DNA of 64,000 bases from Limonium bicolor (lineage: Eukaryota; Streptophyta; Magnoliopsida; Caryophyllales; Plumbaginaceae). The notes beneath the pieces were generated by a model. It was not told the DNA's origin. It worked only from the letters and a program-made list of their open reading frames with translations, and ran no database searches. The stretch lies in assembly GCA_023374045.1 (NCBI GenBank), contig CM041780.1:30746337-30810336 (forward strand). Direction: 5' to 3'. Numbering within the stretch: the stretch's first letter is position 1; each line of letters starts with the position of its first letter. Below are positions 22,301 to 33,381 of the stretch, piece by piece. Both the position numbers and the translations under genes were made by a program.

Positions 22301-22850
22301 TTGTTTTTAGGAAAATTACATCGCCCACCCATGACGTTTGGCGAAATTACACAGCCCACCCACGAGGTTTCAAAATTACTTTGCCCACCCATGTGGTTTC
22401 CACAATTTTACATCCAGCAACTTTTCTAATATTTGATCAACTTAAAAGATGGTTAAATGATATCCAAATTTGATGAAACTTTACATGGACGATATTAAAG
22501 TGTTATATTTTGTAAAACATGAAATCCAACGTTTTTAAGCTCATATATGATCTGTGGGACCCGATGAACATGTCTCATGTTTCATTGGGTCCCACAGGTC
22601 ATATATGACCTTAAAAAACTTTGGATTTGTCATTGAACAAAAATATAACACCTTAGCATCGTCCATGTAAAGTTTCATCAAATTTGGATATCATTTAACC
22701 ATCTTTCAAGTTGATCAAATATTAGAAAAGTTGTTGGATGTAAAATTGTGGAAACCACATGGGTGGGCAAAGTAATTTTTGAAACCTCGTGGGGGCTGTG
22801 TAATTTCGCCAAACGTCATGGGTGGGCGATGTAATTTTCCCTTGTTTTTA
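22301..22850. mobile_element. Mutator-type foldback MITE with 9-bp target duplication
   Basis: The element at 22310-22841 is a near-perfect long inverted repeat. The left end GGAAAATTACATCGCCCACC is mirrored on the right, and the arms extend almost to the centre at about 22575. It is flanked by the direct repeat TTGTTTTTA at 22301-22309 and 22842-22850. A 9-bp duplication with long terminal inverted repeats is typical of Mutator-like elements. It has no coding capacity. Confidence 0.9.
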
Positions 22851-23101
22851 ATATTAATATTTATGTTGCTATTAATATTAATTTTTATGTTGCTTTTTGT
22901 TTATTAACTTTTTGTTAACTTTTTATGTTGTTGTTGTTTATTTATTTTTCATGTTTTTATTGTTTGTTAATTTTTGTTGATTTCTATGTTTCTTTTATTT
23001 GTTAATTTTCATGTTATTATTATTATTACTCTGTTTAATTATTTAATAATAATTGTTATGATGTTAATTTTTGTTTGCTTCAAATTTCCAAAAATATAAG
23101 T

Positions 23102-24024
23102 ATGCCTCCTCGTATGCGTGGTGGTCTATCTGGTTCTGGATCTGCTAGGGGCAACTGCCCCGGGGCATCATCTTCTTCTGCTCCTCTTCGTCACCCGGAT
23201 CTTTGGGATGACGGGTTTATTTCAGCAGAAGCCCGGGCCTGGTTCGATCTAGGCAAGGACGTTATTATGGAGAGGAGATTTGCTCCTGAAGTGCTAGAGG
23301 CTGCAGGGGTGGACACCCTGTTTGCCAGACATGGACTTTCTCTGGTCCTGAAGTTAGGTGCGGGAATCTTTTGTGAGGAGCTAGTGAGAGAGTTTTATGC
23401 GAATGCCCGGGCGGGCAATCTGAGCATTACCTCTTACGTACGCCATCAGCCTGTGGAGATCACACCCTCGACATTCTCATCTATCCTACAGATCCCGATT
23501 AGTCCTGACGAGTACCGGGGATTCACAGAGGACCACATGCATATGTCGAAGTCGAGGTGGCTTCAGGATGTAGGTCGGAGGATCCGACATCGAGGGGAGG
23601 AGGACAAGGAAGTCCTCCCTTTCGCGAGCTTCCCTACACTGCCGCAGAGGCTTCTCTTGGACATCATTGGCCATCAGATTCGCCCATCTGCGGCGCATGA
23701 TGCTTCTGATGAGGACTGCGCTTTACTAGACTATTTCCTCTCTCCTTTTCCACCTGCACAGCGCCTCTCCTTCAGCCACATCATGTTCGGCCAGCTCCAT
23801 AAGGTGGTCTCGTATCTGAGGACGAAGAAGAAGAAGATCACTCCCATCTTTCCCTTCTTCATCTGGTACCACCTTTTCACTGTCCTTCCCACAGATGTCA
23901 CACGAGCTGCAGAGCTCAAGACAGGAGAGCGCCCAGTCACACTGCAGACTGTGCGGCGCTGGGGCTTTACGTGCTTAGACGACGGTACTTGGGTGAAGGG
24001 TAGCGCTGCCCGGTCTTCCACTGC
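23102..24024 (+). pseudogene. ORF of the Athila-like element, 5' part (plant transposon-associated domain)
   Basis: An uninterrupted frame from the ATG at 23102 for about 308 codons. The block FYANARAG...SYVRHQPVEITPSTFSSIL resembles the putative plant transposon protein domain found beside retroelements, of unknown biochemical role. It starts with an Arg/Gly/Ser-rich segment; I see no zinc finger, protease or polymerase motif. The frame is cut at 24024 by element 2 and resumes at 38135. The family assignment is from pattern memory. Confidence 0.65.
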
Positions 24025-27000
24025 TGTAACACCCCTACTACGCACAACACATTACTTGGAATCGCAGCGGAAAATAAACAACTAAACAGTAACTAAACGA
24101 ATGGTGCTACAATGCCGTCAACCACCCACGTGGCTAACAAGGCTGAATAAATACAATTGTACCGGTATGATGATCAGACTCCCGAGCATAGAACTAATAA
24201 CCATATATATACATCAACATAATACCGAGTGTTTACAAAATTCTTCACTGTATACCGTCACTGTAACCCATCATAAACAAGTATATAACACGCCACGGGA
24301 GCACAGGCGCAACCCGGGCAACATCCAAAAGTACTCCAAAAGTAAACTACTCTCTAGGATCTAGAGCCACTCTGCTTCTTCGATCCTCATCCTGCAGTAT
24401 AAGAAATATGGATCCCCCGAGGGGGTCAGCAACCCTTGGCTGGCATGGTTAACGCGCAGCCCATCGACTACCGGAATGCGCGTAACTATTTGTCATGATG
24501 ACATGGTATTTATTTTAAAACACACAACACATACATATATAACATAACACGGGTATAATTGCACACTCATAACACACATCACAAACATACAGTTCCTTTT
24601 AGGAAGAAACACCAACATATTAGTCCCCATTGAGAGCCTAGAGAATGTTGCCACACTCATACTTAGCTCGTTACAGTAACTCGTTACCGTCCGTTTAGAT
24701 TGAACGGTTAACTTAACACAAGGTGCCTCGAATATAGTGATCCAAGCACACCGAAATAACACATAGTATGCCCCTGTGGCCCGACGTGAGTCAGTAAAAT
24801 AGCCTTGGTTAAGCTAAAGGGAAGGTTAGAAACCAATTGGAAACTTAACCATAACATACAGAGAGAATCGAACCGGTTATGACATCGACTCCCATACCCA
24901 CACGCGTGGCCGGAACAGACCGGACTCCTCACTTCCCCGTTAGCCTTGTTAATAGTTCATCATCGAACACCAAACCATTCACAATCAACAGGTCAAGTCT
25001 TGTTAGACACACACAAGGGAAGAAAGAGTCACACTCAACATAATGATATTAACAACGGTAAAACTCTTTTACATGGTTTAATCTTACAAAGTCATAAACA
25101 CAGAAAAACAAACAACACACAAGCCGGTGTAAACCGGTAGGCAACAGACTGCAAGAAAACCATACCTTGGTCCTTGCCTCGACTGATTTCCACCTTGAGA
25201 GAATCCTAAACACATTAGTAACGTCGGTTAATTATTTATTTAACTTCAAACTTACTAAGTATTTAACATGATTGTATGACATGTTTTAATGTCTATCTTA
25301 CCCTAGGTTACCTCATTATACACCCTAGGGTTAACTACATAAGTTACATCCTTTCTGTTTTTTTTTTTTTTACAAGTTTTGGTCCGCCGGACGGTGCCGA
25401 CCGGACTTGTCCATGTCCGTTCGATTCCAGAGAGTTTTTCCCCTTCGGAAATTTAACCCGACCGGACTTGGCAAGTCCGGTCGATTCCAGTAACTAAATC
25501 CGTACACAATTTACAAGCCCGACCGACCTTGTAAGTCCGGTCCCAAGGTCGTCCATTCCAGAAGCCAATTCGCGCAGGTAAACAGGTCCCGACCGGACTT
25601 GCAAGTCCGGTCGCAAGTCCGGTCTGCCCCAAATCTTTGTTTTCCTTTTTACATTCAACTCCAAACTTCACCCCATATAACCTAGTACTCCCTAACCTCA
25701 TTTGGGCACTTTAAACACACCTTAAGACATCCTTAAACCATCATAAAACTCATTTCCTAATTCCTTAAGCCTTTACTTATTTCTTCACAAAATTCCTAAC
25801 ACTTACAATATTTTCTCCTAGTTTTTCAAGTGGTGTTTCATACCTATGATAACTACTATCCCAAAATGCTTTCCCTTATCTTAACATCATCTCCCAAGCA
25901 TCATTTTTCACAACTAATCCCTATATCCTTCTTGAACTCTTTTTCCTAGTGTACACTTCTCCTTATTTTACCAAAGTTTGCCTAGGTATTTACCTAAGTC
26001 CCAAAGTGACTTTGGTACTTACTAAATCTCAAGATCATGCCTAAGTCCTTATTACACTCTAGAGTACTTCCTAGCTCATCAAAATTCCTTTACAACATCT
26101 TGAACTCCTTATTCATTTCCTAAGTTTTCTAACTCACCAAACCTTATGTAAACACTTAGAACTTCTTACTTCTTACCTAAATTTTGACATGGATTCCCCT
26201 AGAACATTACTAAGCCTAAACACTTTGTTTTCTCCATTAACCACACAAAAACATCTAGAACACTTTCTTACACAACTTCACCAAATTCACACTACATCAC
26301 AATATAGTGCATAACTTAAATTGCATGGCACTTAGGCCCTTAAAATGCATGGCTCTTAGGCCCTTAAAGTGCTTAAATCATAAACACTGAATTTCCACAA
26401 TATATTTGCCTTTAACCTGCAATACACTCAACAACACATATGCCTTTTACTAAGCTCTTGAGAACACTTTACTAAGTCATTCACCATTTGCTCTTTAGGT
26501 AGTTTTAATAAGCATTTATAGGCTCATTTCTCCTAAGGCATTAAACAACATTAAGTTAGTAGATTTACCTCTTTTCCAAAACACTTCCTTCTTGTTCCTT
26601 ACAAAACCGTATGGTATTTTGATTCCTTGTCAAGTTCTAGACAATGTACAAACATTATAATGAGTATTCAAGCTATAGGCTTCATCTCATTGTAAACCCT
26701 AATTTTACATTGTTTCAAAAACATTATGTGTATTTTTACCTTGATCTTTGAAGGGAGTTTGAATATATAACAAGAGAGGACTCCACCTAGTCCATGAAGA
26801 GTTGAAATGAAGCTAGAACAAAGTCACACAAAGAGCTATATCAATGTGTATTTTCGGTCAAGGTAAGAACATGGAGGAAACATGATTTTCTTTGAGATTC
26901 CTTACCTAGAAGCAAAGGAGATCAACAATATGTCAAAATACAAGCTCAAGCTCCTTCAATGGTGGAACACCTTGGCACCGAAATGGGGCTCTTGGAGTTT

Positions 27001-27849
27001 TGAGAAGATAGGAATGAGAGCTTGAGGAGAGGAAGAATTGGTGGTGTTTGTTTTTGATTTGGACAAGTGAGCAAGATTTACAAGAGGTCAAAGTGGGAGT
27101 TCTAATGGTGGTAGTGGTATTACCGAGAAGAGGCAAAGAAGAGAGGAGAAGATGGTGTTTGGAAACCGTGGGAATGAAGGAAAGAAATGAGAATGAGATA
27201 GGATTTGCTTTTAAGATATTTTATGCTTATAAAGTAAAAAGTAAGTCTACTTAGTTTTCTTACTTACTTATTTTATCAACTAAAGAGTGGTGAGTCACAC
27301 ACTTAGAAAACCGGCCCCTTTATTAGTGTGAGGGTGTTTTAGTCTTTGTTTGTCAATTTAATTACTTAATACAACATATGTTATAAACTAGCTTATAAAA
27401 AGCACTATTCACCTAAACAAGGCACTTAGAAGTGAAATTTTTGATTTCCCATTAATATAGCCACCCAAATGTGATACTATATAGTACACATATATATTTA
27501 AGAGTAATGATGGACATTTAGCCACTCAAAACTCATTTACAAGACAATTTCAAAAACGTGCTTTAAGACTTCTTAAAGCACATTTTGTGTTTTAATTTGT
27601 TTTCAAGCTTGGTTTTCTTTGGTAATTGGTTTAATATGTTCATTAGTGTATAAATGAGGTCTTGGTAAGTTCATTAGGTCTTAACCAAGTTTATCCCAGC
27701 TTAGAGCACATTTTGGCTCTTATTGACTTTAAAGCACATTTGTGTTTTCCTTTTGTTTAAATTGTTTACTAAGGTTTCTAAGACTCTTTTTGGTCTTATT
27801 ACACCCTATTTAGGTGTTTAAATAACATAAATAGGTTTGGGGTATTTCA
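24025..27849 (-). repeat. 3' LTR of element 2 (3.8 kb)
   Basis: Plus strand TGTAACACCCC to GGGGTATTTCA, bordered internally by the polypurine tract. Nearly identical to 34277-38134. It holds a hairpin array at 25380-25625 and a conserved GATGAGGATCGA block after a TGCAG acceptor-like site near 24393. Confidence 0.93.
25380..25625. repeat. Hairpin array in 3' LTR of element 2 (GACCGGACTTG type)
   Basis: Repeated GACCGGACTTG with inverted CAAGTCCGGTC, spacers with ATTCCAG. Same relative position as the arrays in the other LTRs but with a different stem sequence. The copy in the 5' LTR is at 35639-35895. Confidence 0.85.
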
Positions 27850-27862
27850 ATCTACCCCCCTT
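27850..27862 (-). promoter_or_regulatory. Polypurine tract of element 2
   Basis: The minus strand reads AAGGGGGGTAGAT immediately before the 3' LTR, identical to element 1. Confidence 0.85.
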
Positions 27863-28148
27863 AAAAGATCTTTGTCCCCAAAGTTCATACTTCCACATAA
27901 CTTAAACATTAGAACATGAGAACACATATCAACAACACTTCTATATCACATTAACAACATCTTTACATCATATCGGACACATGGTCCAAACAACAAAACA
28001 TCACAACATCATTCAGACTCAGCGGTCTGTAATATTAACAACATGACAATACAACACAGACAATGTATTCAAATACATGTCATACCCTAACCGAAACGGC
28101 TCTACCCCCCTTAAATAGGGGTACGCCCCGTACCCTATACATACAACA

Positions 28149-31100
28149 CTAAGAAGTAAACAACGACGGGTACTTCGCCTTCATCTTATCTTCCAGCTCC
28201 CAAGTGGCCTCCTCAACGTCCTGGTTAGACCAGAGAACCTTCACCAGTCTCACAGACTTATGGCGAGTGTCTCGAGTCTTAGTGTCCAGAATCCGTACCG
28301 GAGTCTCCACTGATCGCATGGTCGGCTCTAAAGTTAGCCTTTCAGGCTGAAGCACATGAGACGGATGAGGCATATACTTCTTCAACTGGGACACATGAAA
28401 TACATCATGTACCTTGCCCAGCTCGGCGGGTAAGTCAAGTCTATAAGCTACCGGGCCGATCCGCTCCGTCACAACATAAGCCCCACATATTTGGGCTCAA
28501 CTTGCCTTTCTGGCCAAAACGAAACACTCCCTTCATGGGGATACTCTCAAAAATACCATGATCGCCCACGGCGAACTCCAGTTCACGTCGGCGCAACATC
28601 TCGTACGACTTCTGTCTATCCTGAGCTGCTTTCATATTATCCCCTGATCTGCTGGCAACCTTCTAACTTCTGCCTGAACTTGCTCAAGATACTCTGGTCC
28701 TATAATGACCGTCTCACTCGACTCATCCCAACATAATGGCTGCGGCATGGCCCTACCGTACAATGCCTGGAAGGGAGACATCTTGATCGATGCATGATAA
28801 CTGTTGTTGTAACTGAACTCGATCAGATGTAACTATCAATCCAGCTGGTCTGAAAGTCAAGTGCACACATGCACGTAGCATATCCTCAAGTTTCTGGATA
28901 GTGCGCTCACTCTGACCATCGGTCTGTGGGTGAAACGCCGTACTCAATTTCATTTCAGTACCCAATGCCTCTCGTGTAGACTTCCAATATCTGGATAAGA
29001 ATCTGGTATCTCTGTCGGATACATCGTCTTTGGTACACACCATGATGTCTTACAATTTCTTTATATCGAATATTCTGCCAATCTTGCCACTTTCCAGGTG
29101 TCCTTCATCGGAATGAATCGGCCACCTTGGTCAGTCGGTCAACTACCACCCAAATCATATTCGACCCTCCCCTTTTAGGCGGAAGCCCTACTACGAAGTC
29201 CATAGATATGGCATGGAACTTCCACTCCACTCCGCACTGGCATTGGCTGTACCATACCACCAGGCCGTCGGTGCTCAAACTTGACCTTCTGACAAGTGAG
29301 ACACCTCAACACATAGTCATTCACATCCTTTTTCATTCCAGCCCACCAGAAATATCTTTTCATACCTTTATACATCTTTGAAGCTCCGGGGTGAATCGAA
29401 GTAGTAGAACAATGGGATTCACTCAAATATGCGCTCCTTCAGCTCAGCGCTACTCCTCGTATACATAATCTGCCATTTAGCCTAATCAGGTCATCATCGT
29501 GGAGTCTGAAGTCGTACTTCTGACCCTCGAATGTGCCATCAATAAGCTTCTGTCTAATCTCCATCATTTACTGATCCGTCATCTGAGCACTCCCGCACCT
29601 CTTCAACCAAGCCAGTATGAGAGACTAGCGAATGGAGAGAGTGTGCTCGGCGACTCAATGCGTCAGCTACCACATTTGCCTTACCCTCCTTGTACTGTAA
29701 ATTGATGTCATAATCATTCAGAAATTCAACCCACCTTCTTTGCCTCATGTTCACTCACTCTTCTGAGTGAACAAGTACTTTAAACTCTTGTGGTCAGAAT
29801 AAATCATCACACTTACCCCATACAAATGATGTCGCCATATCTTCAGTGCGAAGACAATGGCCCCCAATTCTAAGTCGTGGGTAGGGTAGTTCTCCTCATG
29901 CTTCTTCTTCAGCTGTCGGGAGGCGTAAGCCATGACCTTCCCGTGTTGCATCAACACACAACCCATACCCCCTGCCTGATGCGTCGCAATAGACCTCAAA
30001 ACCATCTGGACCGTCTGGTAATGTCAGAATCGGTGCAGATGTCAGAGCATCCTTGAGACTCGTGAAAGCCCTCTCACAGTCGATGTCCCACTCGAATGGT
30101 GCATCCTTTTCATCAAGGAAGTCATCGGCTTCGAGACACTGGAGAAGTCCTCACAAATCTCCTATAGTAACCTGCCAGACCGAGGAAGCTCCTGATGTCG
30201 GTAACTGTCTTCGGCCTAGGCCAGGTGCGTACTGCATCTATCTTTGCCAGATCAACAGCGATCCCGGCCTCAGAAATCACATGTCCAAGGAATGATACTT
30301 GGTTCAACCAAAATTCACACTTAGAAAATTTAGCATACAGCTGATTCTTTCTCAACGTCTGCAATACATCTCTCAGGTGGCTTTCATATGCTCACCTCTC
30401 GATTTCGAATATACAAGTATGTCATCATGAAGACTACCACTGATTTGTCCAACTGATCTTGGAACAAACGGTTCATTAATCCATGAACTTTGCTGGTGCA
30501 TTTGACAAGCCAAACGGCATAACGGTGAACTCATAATGCCCATACCAAGTTCTGAAAGCTGTCTTTTCGATATCACTCACACTGTTCGGATGGCAATCTG
30601 ATGGTATCCGGAACGTAGGTCTATCTTGGAGAATACTGATGCTCCCCTAAGCTGATCAAATAGATCGTCGATGCGTGGTAAGGGGTACGGTTCTTTACCG
30701 TAACAGCATTCAGTTCCCAGAAATCAATACATAGGCGGAGGCTACCGTCCTTCTTCTTCACGAAGAGGACCGGCGCTCCCCATGGTGAAACACTGGGCGG
30801 ATAAAGCCCTGTCGAGTAGGTCTCGCAGCTGCTCCTTGAGCTCTGTCATCTCTGCTGGAGCCATACGGTAAGGTGCTTTCGCAATGGGTCCGGTGCCCGG
30901 AACTAGATCAATCTCAAACTCAACCTCTCGTGCTGGCGGCATGCCCGGCAGTTCCTTAGGAAATACATCAGGAAACTCCGACACTACCGGCACATCTGGG
31001 CTAAACTCAGGGTCTCTCTCTATGTCCTGGACATAGCAGGGTATACATCACTCCCTCGTCGTAACTCGTGATACATAGCCATGGCGGTGATGATCTGAGT

Positions 31101-31547
31101 CGAAGGCTCTCTGGGCCTCTGGCGGTAACATATGGTAACCCCAGATGGACTCCTAAGAAGCAGTCGATGCTCGGCACACAGGATTCTGCCCTTGTACCGC
31201 TCCAACCAGTTCATCCGGACAATCACATCAAAGCCTAGTCCGTCGAACTCTATCAAGTCGATCGGAAACTCTCACCCCTGATTTGAACAATAGCATCTCG
31301 GTAGTAGCGGGTACATCTGATCCGCTCCTTTGACGGGAGAGTAACCACGAAGTCTGGCATCTCTTCACCATCTAACCCCAGCCTCTTCGCAAATGATAGC
31401 GAAATGAAAGTGTGTGAGGCTCCAGAGTCGAACAAGATCGATGCATCCACGCCATTCACTGGAAAGGTACCGGTGAGGATCGTGCCGCTCTTGCCGGCTT
31501 CTGCCTTATGCAGACACTCAGTATACCTCCCGTTCCGAGTGCACAGC
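28149..31547 (-). pseudogene. pol: pol of element 2 (protease to chromodomain, heavily frameshifted)
   Basis: Same domain order as element 1: aspartic protease with LFDSGASHTF (about 31430), RT fragments 30122-30993, RNase H 29751-30005, integrase zinc-binding region about 29175-29426, integrase core with RDTRF and PQTDGQSE (28753-29043), and chromodomain ending at 28149. The frame changes roughly a dozen times, and the RT catalytic motif is damaged (HDD where FIDD is expected). Most lesions look like single-base indels, which contrasts with the near-identical LTRs. Assembly error is a possible contributor. The first exon base after the acceptor at 31548 is 31547. Confidence 0.9.
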
Positions 31548-31723
31548 CTATTCATTGGCAAACTAATAAGTATTGGGTAACAACACGGTTTATATGCTTC
31601 AAACAACTCCACTTTATTCATTAACACACTCTTTTTACAACATTCATAGGCTCATACTGTCGCCATGATTCACACTTACAACATCCTTAATACATACTGG
31701 TTTGTCACATAATTATACAAGGC

Positions 31724-32461
31724 TTAAAACTGTCTGAAGGTCAAATCAACGTCCGGTTTCATGTGTGTGGCATTGATCACTGCCGACGGTGCGGTATTCA
31801 GTTTGATCTTTCTGATGCCATGGTATAGCATCCTTGATTGCCCACCCATGATTAGTACATCTCCCGATTTCAGCAGTAGCTTCTTTGCGAGGTCAGCACG
31901 CTTCTGCTCGCCATACACAAACACTGCGGTATCACCAATGGACCAAGACACCACGGGTACTCCCTTACTTAGAGACTCGGGTGACTCGTCCTTGTCTTGG
32001 TGTATACCTAACCGTCCACCTTTCTGGTAGAAGTTAACAATGCATAGATCTGCTTTTACACTTGAAATTGATTCCGTTTCAACTTGCTGAGCAATTCCCA
32101 CGGCGTGGTTAACGACCGCATGGAACTCCTCTGGTATACTTGATACTGTTGCTCCATCTTCAGCTCGCACTTCTTGATATGACTTGGTGTAAGGGTTCCA
32201 GTCCTTACCCATGCACATCATCTTCAATTGCATCCTTGCTCCGTTCGGGTATTCGGGTGTGTGAAACCCTCCTGGTTTTGCTCCAAGTTCGTCGCATCGT
32301 CTGATGATATGGATTTGTGCCTCCGGTGTCAGGTATCCATTTAAAAGTATCATACCTTGCTGGATGACCTGACATTGCTCCAATGGAAACTCGGTGATGT
32401 TGATGGTGGTTTCTTCAGGGTTTGGTGTGGGTGGGATTGGATAACATATATTGAAGGTTCC
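31724..32461 (-). CDS. AlkB-like 2OG-Fe(II) dioxygenase exon, element 2 (open frame)
   Basis: About 245 codons from the acceptor at 32462 to the TAA at 31724, with no stop. AlkB-family enzymes remove methyl groups from RNA or DNA bases using Fe(II), O2 and 2-oxoglutarate. Counting from Leu at 32383, the iron ligands are His128 and Asp130 (HQD, codons 32002-31994) and His188 (YHGI, 31822). The LTFRQF end supplies Arg217. The core strand motifs ADLCIVNFY, VVSWSIGDTAVF and SGDVLIMGG are intact. The arginine expected six residues before Arg217 reads Asp, apparently through a net three-base loss relative to element 1, so activity is uncertain. It closely resembles plant ALKBH1-type proteins. No stand-alone promoter is evident; translation is inferred as a spliced Gag fusion. 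Confidence 0.9.
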   Translation of the reverse strand, partial: GTFNICYPIPPTPNPEETTINITEFPLEQCQVIQQGMILLNGYLTPEAQIHIIRRCDELGAKPGGFHTPEYPNGARMQLKMMCMGKDWNPYTKSYQEVRAEDGATVSSIPEEFHAVVNHAVGIAQQVETESISSVKADLCIVNFYQKGGRLGIHQDKDESPESLSKGVPVVSWSIGDTAVFVYGEQKRADLAKKLLLKSGDVLIMGGQSRMLYHGIRKIKLNTAPSAVINATHMKPDVDLTFRQF

Positions 32462-32604
32462 TTTAAGTTTAGAGTACTCTAATTAGGTAAATCTCACACT
32501 ATACTTCATTTATTTACTCACATGGTTGTTTATCTAAACTCACTCACACACATGAATGAAATGCGGTACGCAGACACTTATTTCATTTAAAATTTAGGCG
32601 GTAC
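32462..32604 (-). other. Intron 3 leading to the AlkB exon, element 2
   Basis: 143 bp, donor GTACCG, acceptor CTTAAAG. Phase 1 upstream matches the phase needed by the AlkB frame. The exon edges align with those of element 1 while the interior is diverged. Confidence 0.7.
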
Positions 32605-32949
32605 CTGGTCTAGAAGAGGGCCCTGGCGCCTCAGACCGGTCCACCACATTCAGGGTGGCCTTGTTTGACCCCGACCCCTTCCCCTTCTGGGACTCCGTGT
32701 ACCTCTGATCTGGGGGTGGCTGGTTCGCCGTCTTCTGGCCATCGGTGGTCGCAGTGGCCTTACCCTTCCATTGCCCCTTGGGCCTGTAGTTCCTACTGTT
32801 CGGGTTCTGCCAGCATTCATGGTCGCGGTGACCCATCTTCTTACAGTATCGGCACTGAACATCGTTACCCTTGCAGTCCTTGCCGGGGTGGTCTCCGTTG
32901 CACCACTTGCAGTAATAGTGGCGCTCCGGTCCAGAGCCCGTGCTAGCTG
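32605..32949 (-). CDS. gag: gag exon 3 (zinc knuckles), element 2
   Basis: Open frame with two zinc knuckles, C-x2-C-x3-H-x4-C and C-x2-C-x4-H-x4-C, then a Gly/Thr/Lys-rich tail ending at the shared donor. It probably binds the element RNA during packaging. The exon is the common upstream partner for AlkB or protease splicing. It is open in both copies, although the rest of gag is damaged. Confidence 0.85.
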
Positions 32950-33028
32950 CTATCACAATACACAATCAACACTTGTCCACAACTTACTAACATATACTCT
33001 AACTTATCACACAGGATTAGACAATTAC
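32950..33028 (-). other. Intron 2 of gag, element 2
   Basis: 79 bp, donor GTAATT, acceptor TGATAG, phase 1. Same length as in element 1. Confidence 0.7.
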
Positions 33029-33286
33029 CCTTAGGTGGGTAAGAACGTAGGGGCTTGGCCGCATACGCATAGGTGAGCTGCAGAGGCTCCTCAGCAGTGG
33101 TGGTCTGGGTCTGGCCCTTGCCACCCTGTTGCTGTCCTTTCTGGGACTGGGGTATGACTTCTTCTTCTTCCTTCCCCACTGCCCTTGCGTGCCTTGGCCC
33201 TCGTTCTGAGCCTTGCGCTTGAGCGCGCTCTCCTCGTCCCTCAGACGGATGGTGATTTCCACAATAGCAGCGGCATGATAGCACTC
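33029..33286 (-). CDS. gag: gag exon 2 (basic linker), element 2
   Basis: Lys/Arg-rich linker starting after a TATAG acceptor and ending AAGG at a GTAATT donor. RLRDEE and TYAYAAKPLRS blocks are shared with element 1. The frame may shift once in the Lys-rich middle (near 33170). Confidence 0.65.
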
Positions 33287-33381
33287 CTATATTCAGGGTG
33301 TCAGTTATGCCCCGCCCAACAAACTCACAACACATCAACACATTGTACACACTTATTCACATTACACTGTAGTTCCTTTAC
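33287..33381 (-). other. Intron 1 of gag, element 2
   Basis: 95 bp, donor GTAAAG, branch-like ACTGAC, acceptor TATAG, phase 0. Confidence 0.75.

Larger units (their letters stand above)
20824..23101 (+). other. Non-coding leader of the Athila-like element
   Basis: AT-rich sequence with a tandem repeat (21105-21283), a GC-rich patch, a TATA-like ATATAAAG at 21521-21528 and a T-rich stretch containing the MITE at 22310-22841. A donor-like CAAG|GTTAGT at about 21720 and an acceptor-like ATAAG before the ATG at 23102 would fit a 5' UTR intron. Small frames here show no domain. Confidence 0.5.
31548..32604 (-). other. Alternative intron skipping the AlkB exon, element 2
   Basis: Donor GTACCG at 32604 and acceptor GAATAG at 31548 (minus strand), 1057 bp. 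It corresponds position for position to 13144-14233 in element 1. Downstream a one-base difference near 31510 puts the protease out of frame in this copy. Confidence 0.5.
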
